Positions 31,031 to 39,781 of a stretch of 64,000 bases of DNA are shown here, in pieces (the stretch's first letter is position 1; every line of letters starts with the position of its first letter). The stretch lies in assembly GCF_013409345.1 (NCBI RefSeq), contig NZ_JACCBB010000001.1:1736001-1800000 (forward strand), written 5' to 3'. Source of the stretch: Kineococcus aurantiacus (lineage in GTDB: Bacteria; Actinomycetota; Actinomycetes; Actinomycetales; Kineococcaceae). The notes under the pieces are model-generated. The model saw nothing but the letters and a program-made list of their open reading frames with translations. It was not told the DNA's origin and made no database searches. A program made the position numbers and the translations under genes.

Positions 31031-32545
31031 TCAGCGGGGCTTGACCAGCGGGAAGGTGATGGTCTCGCGGATGCCGAGGCCGGTCAGGGCCATGAGGAGG
31101 CGGTCGATGCCCATGCCCATTCCGCCCGTGGGCGGCATCCCGTGCTCCTGGGCGCGCAGGAAGTCCTCGTCGATCCGCATGGCCTCGTCGTCGCCGAGGT
31201 CGGCCAGGCGGGCCTGCTCGACGAAGCGCTGCCGCTGCACGACGGGGTCGACCAGCTCGGAGTAGCCGGTGGCGAGCTCGAAACCCCGGACGTACAGGTC
31301 CCACTTCTCCACCACACCCGGCACGGAACGGTGCGCGCGCACCAGCGGCGACGTTTCCACGGGGAAGTCGCGGACGAAGGTCGGGGATTCCAGGGAATCA
31401 CCCAGCCGGTGTTCCCACAGTTCTTCCACCAGTTTCCCGGCCGTCCAGCGCGCCTCGTCCACGCTGATCCCCAGCTTCTCCGCCAGCTCCAGCAGACGGG
31501 CCCGCGGGGTCTGGGGGGTGATCTCCTCGCCGAGGGACTCCGACAGCGACGGGTACATGGAGATCTGCTTCCACTCCCCGCCGAGGTCGTGCTCGGTGCC
31601 GTCGGCCCACGTCACCACGTGCGACCCGAAGGCGGCCTGGGCGGCCTCCTGGACGATCGTCCGGGTCAGCTCGGCGATCGAGTCGTAGTCGCCCCAGGCC
31701 TCGTACGCCTCGAGCATCGCGAACTCCGGCGAGTGCGTGGAGTCCGCGCCCTCGTTGCGGAAGTTGCGGTTGATCTCGAAGACGCGCTCGATGCCGCCGA
31801 CGACGAGCCGCTTGAGGAACAGCTCCGGAGCGATGCGCAGGTACAGGTCGGTGTCGAAGGCGTTCGACCGCGTGACGAACGGCCGGGCGCTGGCCCCGCC
31901 GTGCAGGGTCTGCAGCATGGGCGTCTCGACCTCGAGGAACCCGCGGTCCTCCAGCGTGCGCCGCACCGAGCGCACCACGGTCGAGCGGGCGCGCACGTTC
32001 TCCCGGGCGGTCTCGCGCACGATGAGGTCGACGTAGCGCTGCCGGACGCGGGTCTCCTCGGACAGCTCCTTGTGCAGGACGGGCAAGGGGCGCAACGACT
32101 TCGCCGCCATCTGCCAGCCGTCGGCGAGCACCGACAGCTCCCCGCGCCGGGAGGAGATCACCGTGCCGTGGACGAAGACGACGTCGCCGAGGTCGACGTC
32201 GGCCTTCCAGCTCGCCAGCGCCTCCTCCCCGGCCCCGTCGCGGGAGACCATGACCTGCAGCCGGGTGCCGTCCCCCTCCTGCAGCGTGGCGAACACCAGC
32301 TTGCCGGTGCCGCGCAGGAACACGACGCGGCCGGTGACGCCGACCTCGTCGGTCGTCTCCTCGCCGGCCTCCAGGTGGGCGTAGCGCGCCCGCAGGTCCG
32401 CCAGCGACGTGGTGCGCGGGACCGAGACCGGGTAGGCCTCCCGGCCGGAGCCGAGGATCCGGTCGCGCTTCTCGCGGCGGACCCGGACCTGCTCGGGCAG
32501 GTCCTCGAACTCGTCCTCGGGCGGGGCGGGCGTCTGTTCACTCAC
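31031..32545 (-). CDS. lysS: Lysyl-tRNA synthetase (class II)
   Basis: A 504-residue class IIb synthetase. N-terminal OB-fold anticodon domain ([20 protein letters not shown]); motif 2 region [20 protein letters not shown]; motif 3 [38 protein letters not shown] is the class II lysine-site block. The GTG start at 32545 is six bases after TAACCT, so the message is likely leaderless. panC ends 18 bases upstream, where panD and coaX would be expected. Confidence 0.97.
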   Translation of the reverse strand: MSEQTPAPPEDEFEDLPEQVRVRREKRDRILGSGREAYPVSVPRTTSLADLRARYAHLEAGEETTDEVGVTGRVVFLRGTGKLVFATLQEGDGTRLQVMVSRDGAGEEALASWKADVDLGDVVFVHGTVISSRRGELSVLADGWQMAAKSLRPLPVLHKELSEETRVRQRYVDLIVRETARENVRARSTVVRSVRRTLEDRGFLEVETPMLQTLHGGASARPFVTRSNAFDTDLYLRIAPELFLKRLVVGGIERVFEINRNFRNEGADSTHSPEFAMLEAYEAWGDYDSIAELTRTIVQEAAQAAFGSHVVTWADGTEHDLGGEWKQISMYPSLSESLGEEITPQTPRARLLELAEKLGISVDEARWTAGKLVEELWEHRLGDSLESPTFVRDFPVETSPLVRAHRSVPGVVEKWDLYVRGFELATGYSELVDPVVQRQRFVEQARLADLGDDEAMRIDEDFLRAQEHGMPPTGGMGMGIDRLLMALTGLGIRETITFPLVKPR

Positions 32546-32551
32546 CCCTCA

Positions 32552-32557
32552 AGGTTA
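32552..32557 (-). promoter_or_regulatory. -10 element of a probable leaderless transcript (lysS)
   Basis: TAACCT on the minus strand is followed by TGAGGG (6 bases) and the GTG of lysS. Confidence 0.55.
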
Positions 32558-32563
32558 GTGCGG

Positions 32564-33418
32564 TCAGTTGTCCGGTCGGCCCACGACGAGGGGCAGGTTG
32601 TCGATGAGGCGCGTGGAGCCGACCTTCGCGGCGACGGCCAGCAGCGCCTCGCCCCGGTAGTGCTCGCGGACGTCCGCCAGGTCGTGCGGGTCGACCAGCG
32701 CGAGGTAGTCGACGCGGGCGGCGGGCTCGGCCACCAGGACGTCGCGCGCGGCGCGCCGCACGGCCGAGGGGCCCTCGGGGGCGGCGGCCGCACCGGCGCG
32801 CAGCGCCCGCTGCAGCACGAGGGCGACCTCCCGGTCGAAGGGCGTGAGGTAGCGGTTCCGGCTCGACATGGCCAGGCCGTCGGCCTCGCGCACGGTCGGC
32901 ACCGCGACGACCTCCACCCCGAGGTCGAGGTCGCGCACCATGCGCCGCACCAGCAGGAGCTGCTGGGCGTCCTTCTGCCCGAAGAACGCCAGGTCGGCGC
33001 GCGTGAGGTGGAACATCTTGGCGACCACGGTGAGCACGCCGTCGAAGTGCCCGGGCCGGCTGGCGCCCTCGAGCACCTCCCCCAGCGGGCCGGCCGCGAC
33101 CCGGACCCCGGGGTCGCCATCGGGGTAGACGACGTCGGGGCCGGGGGCGAACACGACGTCGGCGCCGTGCTCGGCCGCCAGCGCCAGGTCCTCGTCGAGG
33201 GTGCGCGGGTACCGGGCCAGGTCCTCCCCGGGCCCGAACTGCAGCGGGTTGAGGAAGACGGTGACGAGCACCGAGGCGGCGCGGCGGCGGGCCTGCCGGA
33301 TCAGCTCGGCGTGCCCGGCGTGCAGCGCACCCATGGTCATGACGACGGCGACGGGCCCGGTGAGGGCGTCGCGGGCCGCGGCCAGCTCGGTGCGGGTGCG
33401 GGTGACGGTCAGGCTCAC
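32564..33418 (-). CDS. panC: Pantothenate synthetase (pantoate-beta-alanine ligase)
   Basis: A 284-residue nucleotidyltransferase-like enzyme that joins pantoate and beta-alanine with [23 protein letters not shown] is the HIGH-type motif, [18 protein letters not shown] and [20 protein letters not shown] the pantoate site, and [11 protein letters not shown] the KMSKS-like loop (here MSSRN). The GTG start at 33418 overlaps the DUF2520 stop by 4 bases. panD and coaX, its usual neighbours, are absent here. Confidence 0.96.
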   Translation of the reverse strand: MSLTVTRTRTELAAARDALTGPVAVVMTMGALHAGHAELIRQARRRAASVLVTVFLNPLQFGPGEDLARYPRTLDEDLALAAEHGADVVFAPGPDVVYPDGDPGVRVAAGPLGEVLEGASRPGHFDGVLTVVAKMFHLTRADLAFFGQKDAQQLLLVRRMVRDLDLGVEVVAVPTVREADGLAMSSRNRYLTPFDREVALVLQRALRAGAAAAPEGPSAVRRAARDVLVAEPAARVDYLALVDPHDLADVREHYRGEALLAVAAKVGSTRLIDNLPLVVGRPDN

Positions 33419-34287
33419 GGTTCTCCTGCGGTGAGTGCACCGCGGACGGCCTTCGCCGCGGTGTCGGTCAGCCGGCCGGCGGCCTGCGCGCGGTCGGCGG
33501 CGACGCCGGCCAGCTGCGCGTAGGTGGCGGCCGTCGCGGGGTCCTGCGCGGCGAGGACGCGCAGGTGGGTGGCGACGGTGCCGGCGTCGCCGCGCGCGAC
33601 GGGGCCGGTGAGGGCCTCGTCGCCGTCGCGCAGCGCGTTGTCCAGGGCGGCCTGCAGCAACGGGCGCAGCACCCGCCCGGCGTCCTCGCCCACCGCGGCG
33701 CGCGCGGCGTCCAGGGCCTGGGCGACGAGGGTGACGAGGTGGTTGGAGCCGTGGGCGAGGGCGGCGTGGTAGAGCGGGCGGTCGGCGTCGGCCACCACGA
33801 CGGGCGTCGAGCCCCACTCGCGGACCAGGGCGTCGGCCACGGGGGCCAGCACCGGGGAGCTGGTGACGGCGACGGCGGCCCCCAGCAGCCGCTGCAGGTC
33901 CAAGGAGGTGCCCGTGAACGTCATCGCCGGGTGCAGCGCCAGCGGCAGCGCCCCCCGCTGCGCGGCGGGGTCGAGCACGCCGAGGCCGTGCAGGCCGCAG
34001 GTGTGGACGACGAGCTGCCCGGCGCGCACGTGCGGGGCGAGGTCGGCCACCAGCGGGCCCAGGGTGTCGTCGGGGACGGCGAGCAGGACGAGGTCGGCGG
34101 CGAACGCCTGCGCCGGTTCGATCCACGGCACGTCGGGCAGCAGCGCCTCGACGCGTTCGGCGTCCCGGCGGGTGCGGGCCGCGACGCCGGTCACGCGGTG
34201 TCCCGCGGCGCGCAGGGCGGCCCCCAGGACGGGCCCGACGCGGCCTGCTCCGACGACCGCGACGTCGAGCCTGCCCGCGGTGTTCAC
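33415..34287 (-). CDS. Rossmann-like and DUF2520 domain-containing oxidoreductase
   Basis: A 290-residue protein. The N-terminal NAD(P) fold [21 protein letters not shown] is followed by [14 protein letters not shown], then [12 protein letters not shown] and [16 protein letters not shown] in the DUF2520 part, resembling 6-phosphogluconate/ProC-type reductases. Proteins of this family next to panC are suspected to serve as ketopantoate reductase or in related pantothenate reactions; this is inference. GTG at 34287 is seven bases after TAAGGT. It is the first gene of the DUF2520-panC unit. Confidence 0.86.
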   Translation of the reverse strand: MNTAGRLDVAVVGAGRVGPVLGAALRAAGHRVTGVAARTRRDAERVEALLPDVPWIEPAQAFAADLVLLAVPDDTLGPLVADLAPHVRAGQLVVHTCGLHGLGVLDPAAQRGALPLALHPAMTFTGTSLDLQRLLGAAVAVTSSPVLAPVADALVREWGSTPVVVADADRPLYHAALAHGSNHLVTLVAQALDAARAAVGEDAGRVLRPLLQAALDNALRDGDEALTGPVARGDAGTVATHLRVLAAQDPATAATYAQLAGVAADRAQAAGRLTDTAAKAVRGALTAGEP

Positions 34288-34294
34288 GTCGGGA

Positions 34295-34300
34295 ACCTTA
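34295..34300 (-). promoter_or_regulatory. -10 element of a probable leaderless transcript (DUF2520-panC)
   Basis: TAAGGT on the minus strand is followed by 7 bases and the GTG at 34287. Confidence 0.5.
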
Positions 34301-34307
34301 ACGCGAA

Positions 34308-34411
34308 CGCGCGAAGCACACTCCGGGCCCCTGTTCCGGGCCGGTGAGGGCTCGAAGCGTGCTTCGGACCCTCGGGAGGGACCGTGCGGGGCGCGGAGTG
34401 TGCTTCGCGCG
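34308..34411. repeat. Inverted repeat cluster of a CGAAGC-containing unit
   Basis: CGCGCGAAGCACACTCCG (34308-34325) is exactly complementary to CGGAGTGTGCTTCGCGCG (34394-34411). Between them lies a third related copy, CGAAGC-GT-GCTTCG (34353-34366). The three are spaced about 40 bases apart and fill the gap between the SAF-gene end (34428) and the DUF2520 promoter. It may act as terminator for the sugar operon or as a binding region. Confidence 0.7.
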
Positions 34412-34427
34412 AGTGGTGCGGGGTCGG

Positions 34428-35717
34428 TCAGCCCTTCAGCAGCGCGGCCTGCTCCAGGCGCAGCGCGTCGATGAGACGCCCCTGCGGCAGGACCACGTCG
34501 TCGTACGTCAGGACCTGGTCCTTCTTCACGTCGCGCTTGAGGACGCAGCCCTCGGCGACGCCCATCGGGAGCAGGTTCTGCGCCTTGGTCGCCGCGTACG
34601 TCTCGGCCACGCCGTAGGAGTCGTAGCCGCCGAGGCGGTCGATCTCCTTGCCGGCGGCGAGGTCGGTCTTGGCCGTGGTGACGACCTCGACCTTCACCTC
34701 GTCACCGGGCACGATGGCGGCGTCGGCGAACAGGACCGCGCGGGCGACGGTCAGCGGCACCTCGAAGTGGCACAGGTGGTACGGCGTGTAGAACGAGTAC
34801 AGCGGCCCGGTGCCGAGCTTGTACAGGTTCAGGTAGTGCTGCTGCTTGGGGTCGTCGTGCGTGCCGAGGACGTACACGCCCGGGCCCGGCTTGGACCCCA
34901 CGACGTAGTCCACGACGCCGCCGAGCTCCTTGAGCTGGTCCACGTCGTAGTGCGTCGTGAGCTCGTCGACGTGCCCGCGGTGGTCGGCGCCGCGCATGCC
35001 GCGCTTCTCCACGCTGAACCCGGCCGCGTTGGCGACCAGGGCCTGCTCGAAGGACACCTTGGTGCCGTCGGCGAAGCTCGTCACCATGTAGGGGTCCTGC
35101 CCCCACTGCTTGGCGAACCCCTCCTGGGTGGTGGGGTTGCGGTACTCGTCCTGCAGGCCCTTGATGTTCCCCGAGACCAGCGGCGTGACGCCGATGGACC
35201 GCACGAAGCGGATGAGGTTCATCTGCACGCCGGGCTGGTCGCCGTCGCAGCCGGTGTAGACCACACCGGCCTTCTCGGCGCGGGTGCGCAGGGCCAGGCC
35301 CGCGGTCCCGTCGACCTCGGCGTTGAGCAGGACGATGTGCTTGCCCTGCTCGATGGCCCGGACGACGACGTGCGCGCCGTACTCGGTGTTGCCCGTCGCC
35401 TCGACGACGGCCTCGACCTGGCCGGCGTCGACGACCGCCTCGTAGGAGCCGGACACGACGGGCTTGCCCTGCGCGATGGCCTTGTCGACCGCCGCGGCGG
35501 AGTCGGCCTCGACCACGCCGGTGACCCCGGCCTGCTCGTAGGCGTCGCGCGCCTTGGACACCGTGCGGTTGGCGATGGCGACGAGCTCCATGCCGGGCAC
35601 GGAGTTCACGACCTGGTTGACGAACCCGCGGCCCATGAACCCGGCGCCGACGAGGGCGACGCGGATGGGCCGCCCCTCGGCCTGGCGCTGCTGGAGCGCC
35701 TTGTCGACGATGATCAA
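34428..35717 (-). CDS. SAF-domain NAD(P)-dependent dehydrogenase of nucleotide-sugar type
   Basis: A 429-residue protein. Residues about 15-170 are a homoserine-dehydrogenase-like Rossmann domain (VALVGAGFMGRGFVNQVV, IVLLNAEVDGTAG). The middle is specific (GCDGDQPGVQMNLIRFVRSI, TGPLYSFYTPYHLCHFEVPL). The C-terminus, about 360-429, is a SAF beta-clip (AAGKEIDRLGGYDSYG...VLKRDVKKDQVLTYDDV). Proteins of this sort occur in surface-sugar clusters with unknown reactions. Start: TTG at 35717, overlapping the epimerase stop by 4 bases; no ATG or GTG fits. Last gene of the rfbF-SDR-epimerase-SAF operon. Confidence 0.8.
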   Translation of the reverse strand: MIIVDKALQQRQAEGRPIRVALVGAGFMGRGFVNQVVNSVPGMELVAIANRTVSKARDAYEQAGVTGVVEADSAAAVDKAIAQGKPVVSGSYEAVVDAGQVEAVVEATGNTEYGAHVVVRAIEQGKHIVLLNAEVDGTAGLALRTRAEKAGVVYTGCDGDQPGVQMNLIRFVRSIGVTPLVSGNIKGLQDEYRNPTTQEGFAKQWGQDPYMVTSFADGTKVSFEQALVANAAGFSVEKRGMRGADHRGHVDELTTHYDVDQLKELGGVVDYVVGSKPGPGVYVLGTHDDPKQQHYLNLYKLGTGPLYSFYTPYHLCHFEVPLTVARAVLFADAAIVPGDEVKVEVVTTAKTDLAAGKEIDRLGGYDSYGVAETYAATKAQNLLPMGVAEGCVLKRDVKKDQVLTYDDVVLPQGRLIDALRLEQAALLKG

Positions 35718-36259
35718 GAGAGTTCGGCCCCGTCCGCGAGGAGGGTCCAGCTCTTGTCCTTGTCGCTGATGACCGCGACCTCGCGCGCCCAGGGCAGGGC
35801 GAGGTCGGGGTCGTCGTACCGCAGGCCGCGCTCGGTGCCCGGGGTGTAGCTCTGGGACACCTGGTACACGACCTCGGCGCCGTCGGTCAGCGTCAGGTAG
35901 CCGTGCGCGAAGTACTCCGGCACGTACAGGGCCGTGCGGTTCTCGGCGGTCAGCTCGACCGCGACGTGCTGGAACCGCGTGGGCGAGCCCGGGCGCAGGT
36001 CGACGATGATGTCCTGGATCGCGCCGGCGGTGCAGCGCACCAGCTTGGCCTCCGGCGCGGGGTCGACCTGCGTGTGCATGCCGCGCAGCGTCCCGGCCTT
36101 GTGGTTGTAGGACAGGTTGCACTGCTCGACGGCCGGGTTCAGGCCGGCCGCGAGGAACTCCTCGCGGCAGAACGTGCGGGCGAAGAAGCCGCGGTCGTCC
36201 GCGCGCTCCTCGAGCTCGACGATCGCGACGCCCTCGATGTGGGTCCCGGTGATCTTCAC
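35714..36259 (-). CDS. RmlC-type nucleotide-sugar 3,5-epimerase
   Basis: A 181-residue cupin. VEQCNLSYNHKAGTLRGMH carries the catalytic His within LRGMH, VRCTAGAIQDIIVDLRPGSPT follows, and LYVPEYFAHGYLTLTDGAEV precedes a C-terminal Tyr (YQVSQSYTPGTERG). These are the marks of dTDP-4-dehydrorhamnose 3,5-epimerases. The context (cytidylyltransferase) suggests a CDP- rather than dTDP-linked substrate. GTG at 36259 overlaps the SDR stop by 4 bases and its stop overlaps the SAF gene TTG start. Confidence 0.88.
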   Translation of the reverse strand: MKITGTHIEGVAIVELEERADDRGFFARTFCREEFLAAGLNPAVEQCNLSYNHKAGTLRGMHTQVDPAPEAKLVRCTAGAIQDIIVDLRPGSPTRFQHVAVELTAENRTALYVPEYFAHGYLTLTDGAEVVYQVSQSYTPGTERGLRYDDPDLALPWAREVAVISDKDKSWTLLADGAELS

Positions 36260-37305
36260 TTGGCGATCCCGCTGGTCGGAGCGACCTTCCAGAACAGTTC
36301 CTTGTCGAGCTGCTCGGTGCGGATGAGGTGCTCGAGCTGCTTGAGGCGGGTGTGCCCCCGGCCCTTGAACGTGGCCTCGTCCAGGTCGATCGCCTTGAAG
36401 ACGTCGACGAGCTGCTGGGCGCCCTTGTCGGCGTTCCAGTCGCAGCGGAAGCCCTCGAGCGTGGAGTGGATCTTGTCGAAGTTCACCTTGTACGAGCGGT
36501 TGTCGCCGTTGTTGCTCTCACCGAAGGTGATCTCGGCCTCGGGCAGGGCCCGGCCGACGGCCTCGGCGATCTCGCGGACGCGGTAGACCTGCTCGGAGTC
36601 GCCCACGTTGAAGATCTGGTTGTGGACGGCCTCGCGCGGGGCGTCGAGGACGGCGCGGATCGACTTGGCGATGTCCAGGCCGTGGACCAGCGGGCGCCAG
36701 GGCGACCCGTCGGAGGTCATGGCGATCTTGCCCGTGGTCCAGGCCAGGCCCGCGAGGTTGTTCAGCACGATGTCGAAGCGCTGACGGGGCGAGGCGCCGT
36801 ACGCGGTGGCGTTGCGCATGAACGTCGGGGAGAACTCGTCGTCGGCCAGCAGCGCGACGTCGCGCTCGACGAGCGCCTTGCACTCGGCGTACGCGGTCTG
36901 CGGGTTCACGGCCGACGTCTCGTCGACGGTGTCCTCGGCCACGCCGTAGACGGAGCAGCTCGACATGTAGACGAACTTCTGGACGCCGGCCTGCTTGGCG
37001 ACCTCGGCCAGGCGCACCGACCCCTTGTGGTTCACGGTGAACGTGACGTCGGGGATGAGCTCACCGAGCGGGTCGTTGGACAGCTCGGCCATGTGCACGA
37101 CGGCGTCGGCCCCGGCGAGGTCCTCGACGGTCACGTGGCGGATGTCCTTGGCCAGCGTCTCGACCGAGGCGGTGACGCCGTTGTAGAGCCAGCCCTGCTT
37201 GTAGTAGCCGGTGTCGATGCCGAGCACCGAGTGGCCGGACTCGAGCAGGGTGGGGGCGAGCAGGGCGCCGAGGTAGCCCTCGGTCCCGGTGACGACGATC
37301 TTCAC
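36256..37305 (-). CDS. NAD-dependent nucleotide-sugar epimerase/dehydratase (extended SDR)
   Basis: A 349-residue extended SDR. VTGTEGYLGALLAPTLLESG is the cofactor loop (GxxGxxG), MSSCSVYG contains the catalytic Ser, and TAYAECKAL the YxxxK pair. The last 100 residues (AEITFGESNNGDNRSYKVNF) match sugar-nucleotide substrate domains. It probably acts on the CDP-hexose made by the cytidylyltransferase; epimerase or 4,6-dehydratase activity is not decided by sequence. GTG at 37305, with GGAGAA 5 bases upstream. 25 bases downstream of rfbF. Confidence 0.87.
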   Translation of the reverse strand: MKIVVTGTEGYLGALLAPTLLESGHSVLGIDTGYYKQGWLYNGVTASVETLAKDIRHVTVEDLAGADAVVHMAELSNDPLGELIPDVTFTVNHKGSVRLAEVAKQAGVQKFVYMSSCSVYGVAEDTVDETSAVNPQTAYAECKALVERDVALLADDEFSPTFMRNATAYGASPRQRFDIVLNNLAGLAWTTGKIAMTSDGSPWRPLVHGLDIAKSIRAVLDAPREAVHNQIFNVGDSEQVYRVREIAEAVGRALPEAEITFGESNNGDNRSYKVNFDKIHSTLEGFRCDWNADKGAQQLVDVFKAIDLDEATFKGRGHTRLKQLEHLIRTEQLDKELFWKVAPTSGIAK

Positions 37306-37330
37306 TTCAGTTCTCCGGTTCTCGGGGGTC

Positions 37331-38158
37331 TCAGTCTTCCCAGGTCTTCCACGGGGCCTTGCCGGAGTCCCAGAGCTTGTTGAACTCGGTCCACTCGCGG
37401 AAGGTGTCCATGCCCAGCCAGTAGCCCTCGTGCTGCGAGACCGTCAGCTGGCCGTCGCGCGCCACCGTCTGCAGCGGCTTCTGCTCGAGCATCATGTCGG
37501 GGTCGTCCTCGAGGTACTTGTCCGCGAAGGCGCGGTCGAAGACGAAGAACCCGCCGTTGACCCAGCCGTCGGCCAGGGTCGGCTTCTCGTTGAACTCGGT
37601 GACGGTGTCGCCCGTGACGTGCATCTCGCCGTAGCGCGAGCTGGGGTGCACGGCGGTCACGGTGGCCAGGCGGCCGCCGGCCTCGTGGTCGCGCAGCGTC
37701 TTGAGGATGTCGACGTCGCCGAGGCCGTCGCCGTAGGTCAGCACGAACTTGTCGGCGGTCAGGTGCTGCTCGACGCGCTTGATGCGGGCCGCGGTCGCGG
37801 TGGTCAGGCCGGTCTCGACGAAGGTCACGTCCCAGTCCTCCTGCACACCGTTGGTGTGGAAGGTCGGGGCGTCCTGGGTCGACAGGTTCAGCGTGAAGTC
37901 ACCGGCGTTGATCCGGTAGTCGAGGAAGTAGCGCTTGATGAGGTCGCTCTTGTAGCCCAGGCAGAGGACGAACTTGCGGAAGCCGTAGGAGCTGTAGAGC
38001 TTCATGATGTGCCACAGGATCGGCCGGCCACCGATGTCGACGAGCGGCTTGGGCAGCTTCTCGCTGGCCTCGCGCAGCCGGGTGCCCATGCCACCGCAGA
38101 GGATGACGACGGGGATCTCGGAGACGGGCGTCCCGCCGGGAGCAACGGACTCGGTCAT
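37331..38158 (-). CDS. rfbF: Glucose-1-phosphate cytidylyltransferase
   Basis: A 275-residue nucleotidyltransferase: VVILCGGMGTRLREASEKLPKPLV in the RfbF form, LWHIMKLYSSYGFRKFVLCLGY, and LTYGDGLGDVDIL for the metal/sugar site. It makes CDP-glucose from CTP and glucose-1-phosphate, the entry to CDP-linked deoxy sugars. ATG at 38158 with GAGGGAAG 4 bases upstream. First gene of a four-gene operon with SDR, 3,5-epimerase and SAF dehydrogenase. No separate CDP-glucose 4,6-dehydratase (rfbG) or rfbH is visible. The 248 bases upstream (38159-38406) hold an inverted repeat at about 38270-38310 and no gene. Confidence 0.95.
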   Translation of the reverse strand: MTESVAPGGTPVSEIPVVILCGGMGTRLREASEKLPKPLVDIGGRPILWHIMKLYSSYGFRKFVLCLGYKSDLIKRYFLDYRINAGDFTLNLSTQDAPTFHTNGVQEDWDVTFVETGLTTATAARIKRVEQHLTADKFVLTYGDGLGDVDILKTLRDHEAGGRLATVTAVHPSSRYGEMHVTGDTVTEFNEKPTLADGWVNGGFFVFDRAFADKYLEDDPDMMLEQKPLQTVARDGQLTVSQHEGYWLGMDTFREWTEFNKLWDSGKAPWKTWED

Positions 38159-38406
38159 GTCTTCCCTCACTCGAACCTGATCGGTCGGATCTCGTCGGCC
38201 CGGTCGGGGGACCCCGGCTGGACCACACGTGGGGGAACGCAGCACCCGTCGATGAGCGGGCGAGTCGTCCGGTGGCGGTTCGAACCCCCCACGAATCCGA
38301 GCCACCGGTTTCCCCGTCGAGGTGCTGCCGCGAGGCTACTACAGCGGCACGATCACAGAGCGTGAAGTTGGGCAGAGCGGGTGAAAAGACGACCCCGCCC
38401 GCCCAA

Positions 38407-39579
38407 TCAGCTACGGATAGACGACAGCAGGTCACGCAGAGGAGTCATGGCGGATTCCCAGGAGAACCCGCGGCCGATCTGCGCCCCCGCCGCGCCCAGG
38501 GCGCGGACCTGCTCGGGGTGCTCCAGCAGGTCCACCAGCGCCGCCGCGAACGCCTCGGCCCCGTCGGCCGTGCGCACCGCCGCCGCGTGCTCCTCCAGCC
38601 CCTCCAGCCCCAGCGACGTCGTGACGACCGCCCGGCCCCGCGACAGCGCCTCCACCAGCTTGATCTTGGTCCCGCCCCCCGACAGCAGCGGCACGACGCA
38701 GATGTCGGCGGCGTCGTAGAACGGGTCGACCGCGGCGACGTCGGAGTGGAAGCGGACCCCCGCCGGCTCCCCCGCCGGCCGCGGGTGCGAGGCCGCCAGC
38801 CCGCGGCCCACGACGTCGAACCGCGCGTCGGGGACCCGGCGCAGCACCAGCGGCCACACCTCGTCGAGGAACCAGCGCAGCGACGCCTTGTTCGGGCCGT
38901 AGTCCATCGCCCCCACGAACAGCACCCGCCCCTCCCCGCGCAGCGGCGCCGGGTCGGCGCCGGCGCCGGTCAGCACGCCGTTGGGCACGAAGGTGCTCTC
39001 CACGCCCGCCGCCGCCAGGACCTCCTGGTCGCGCCGCGAGCAGGCCGTCACCCGCCGCGCCCGGCGCGCCTGGGCGAACTCGAAGCGGCGGAAGCGCGCG
39101 ACCTCCAGCCCCAGCGCGCGCCGCAGCCGCGGGTGCTCCGAGCGCAGGCGGCGCTCCAGCAGGTCGGACTCGACGTTGTGCAGGTCCAGGACGTCGACGT
39201 GGACGTCCGCGGGCACGTTGACGGCCATCTGCGGGAAGTCGACGTGCACGACGTCGCGGGCGCGCACCCCCACCGACAGCAGCCGGTGGATCGCCGGGGA
39301 GAACCACTTGCCCGCGAACACCGAACCGCGCAGCACCGCCCCCGGCCGCGGGGACGGCGAACCGACCTCGTGCACCGTCACGTGCCCGGGCAGCTGGGCC
39401 CGCCAGTCCGGCCAGGCGTCGAAGCCGACGACGTGGACCTCCTCGAAGACCGCGGCGTAGGCGTCGATGACGGCGCGGGTGCGCTGGCGCCCCCCGGAGT
39501 CGGTCGTCGCCGGCAACTGCTTGGCCACCACCCAGGCCGTCCGCCGCCCCGGACCGCCCACGTTCCCGTTCCCCTGCAC
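38407..39579 (-). CDS. Glycosyltransferase, GT4 (GT-B fold)
   Basis: A 390-residue retaining-type glycosyltransferase. N-terminal AWVVAKQLPATTDSGGRQRT; VDVLDLHNVESDLLERRL; the donor domain has VLFVGAMDYGPNKASLRWFLDEVWP and SGGGTKIKLVEALSRGRAVVTTS, where the Glu of the GT4 E-x7-E region lies. The acceptor and donor are unknown. Start: GTG at 39579. It lies alone on the minus strand between rfbF and the divergent GT2 gene; part of the polysaccharide region. Confidence 0.88.
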   Translation of the reverse strand: MQGNGNVGGPGRRTAWVVAKQLPATTDSGGRQRTRAVIDAYAAVFEEVHVVGFDAWPDWRAQLPGHVTVHEVGSPSPRPGAVLRGSVFAGKWFSPAIHRLLSVGVRARDVVHVDFPQMAVNVPADVHVDVLDLHNVESDLLERRLRSEHPRLRRALGLEVARFRRFEFAQARRARRVTACSRRDQEVLAAAGVESTFVPNGVLTGAGADPAPLRGEGRVLFVGAMDYGPNKASLRWFLDEVWPLVLRRVPDARFDVVGRGLAASHPRPAGEPAGVRFHSDVAAVDPFYDAADICVVPLLSGGGTKIKLVEALSRGRAVVTTSLGLEGLEEHAAAVRTADGAEAFAAALVDLLEHPEQVRALGAAGAQIGRGFSWESAMTPLRDLLSSIRS

Positions 39580-39769
39580 TGCCGCCCCCCGTCACGTCGA
39601 ACCCTCGTCGTCGTGGCCCCAGCATGGACCACCGCGGCGGTGCTCCCGGGGCGCCGGGTGCGGGTCCCGGCCCCGGACGCCGCGCGCGAACCCTCCCGGG
39701 TGCACCCGGACGTGTGGCTCCGGGCCCCCGCACAGGTCGCGGACCGCTCCCGCCAGGGTGCCACGTGGG

Positions 39770-39775
39770 TAACCT
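39770..39775 (+). promoter_or_regulatory. -10 element of a probable leaderless transcript (GT2)
   Basis: TAACCT lies 6 bases before the GTG at 39782. The 202 bases between the divergent glycosyltransferase genes contain no other clear feature. Confidence 0.55.
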
Positions 39776-39781
39776 GACGCC

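Noticed and set aside
38273-38316. T-arm-like GGTTCGAACC flanked by CCGGTGGC and GCCACCGG, suggesting a tRNA
   Set aside because: No D-arm, anticodon arm or acceptor pairing can be built on either strand, and no CCA. It is an inverted repeat, possibly regulatory or part of the rfbF upstream region.
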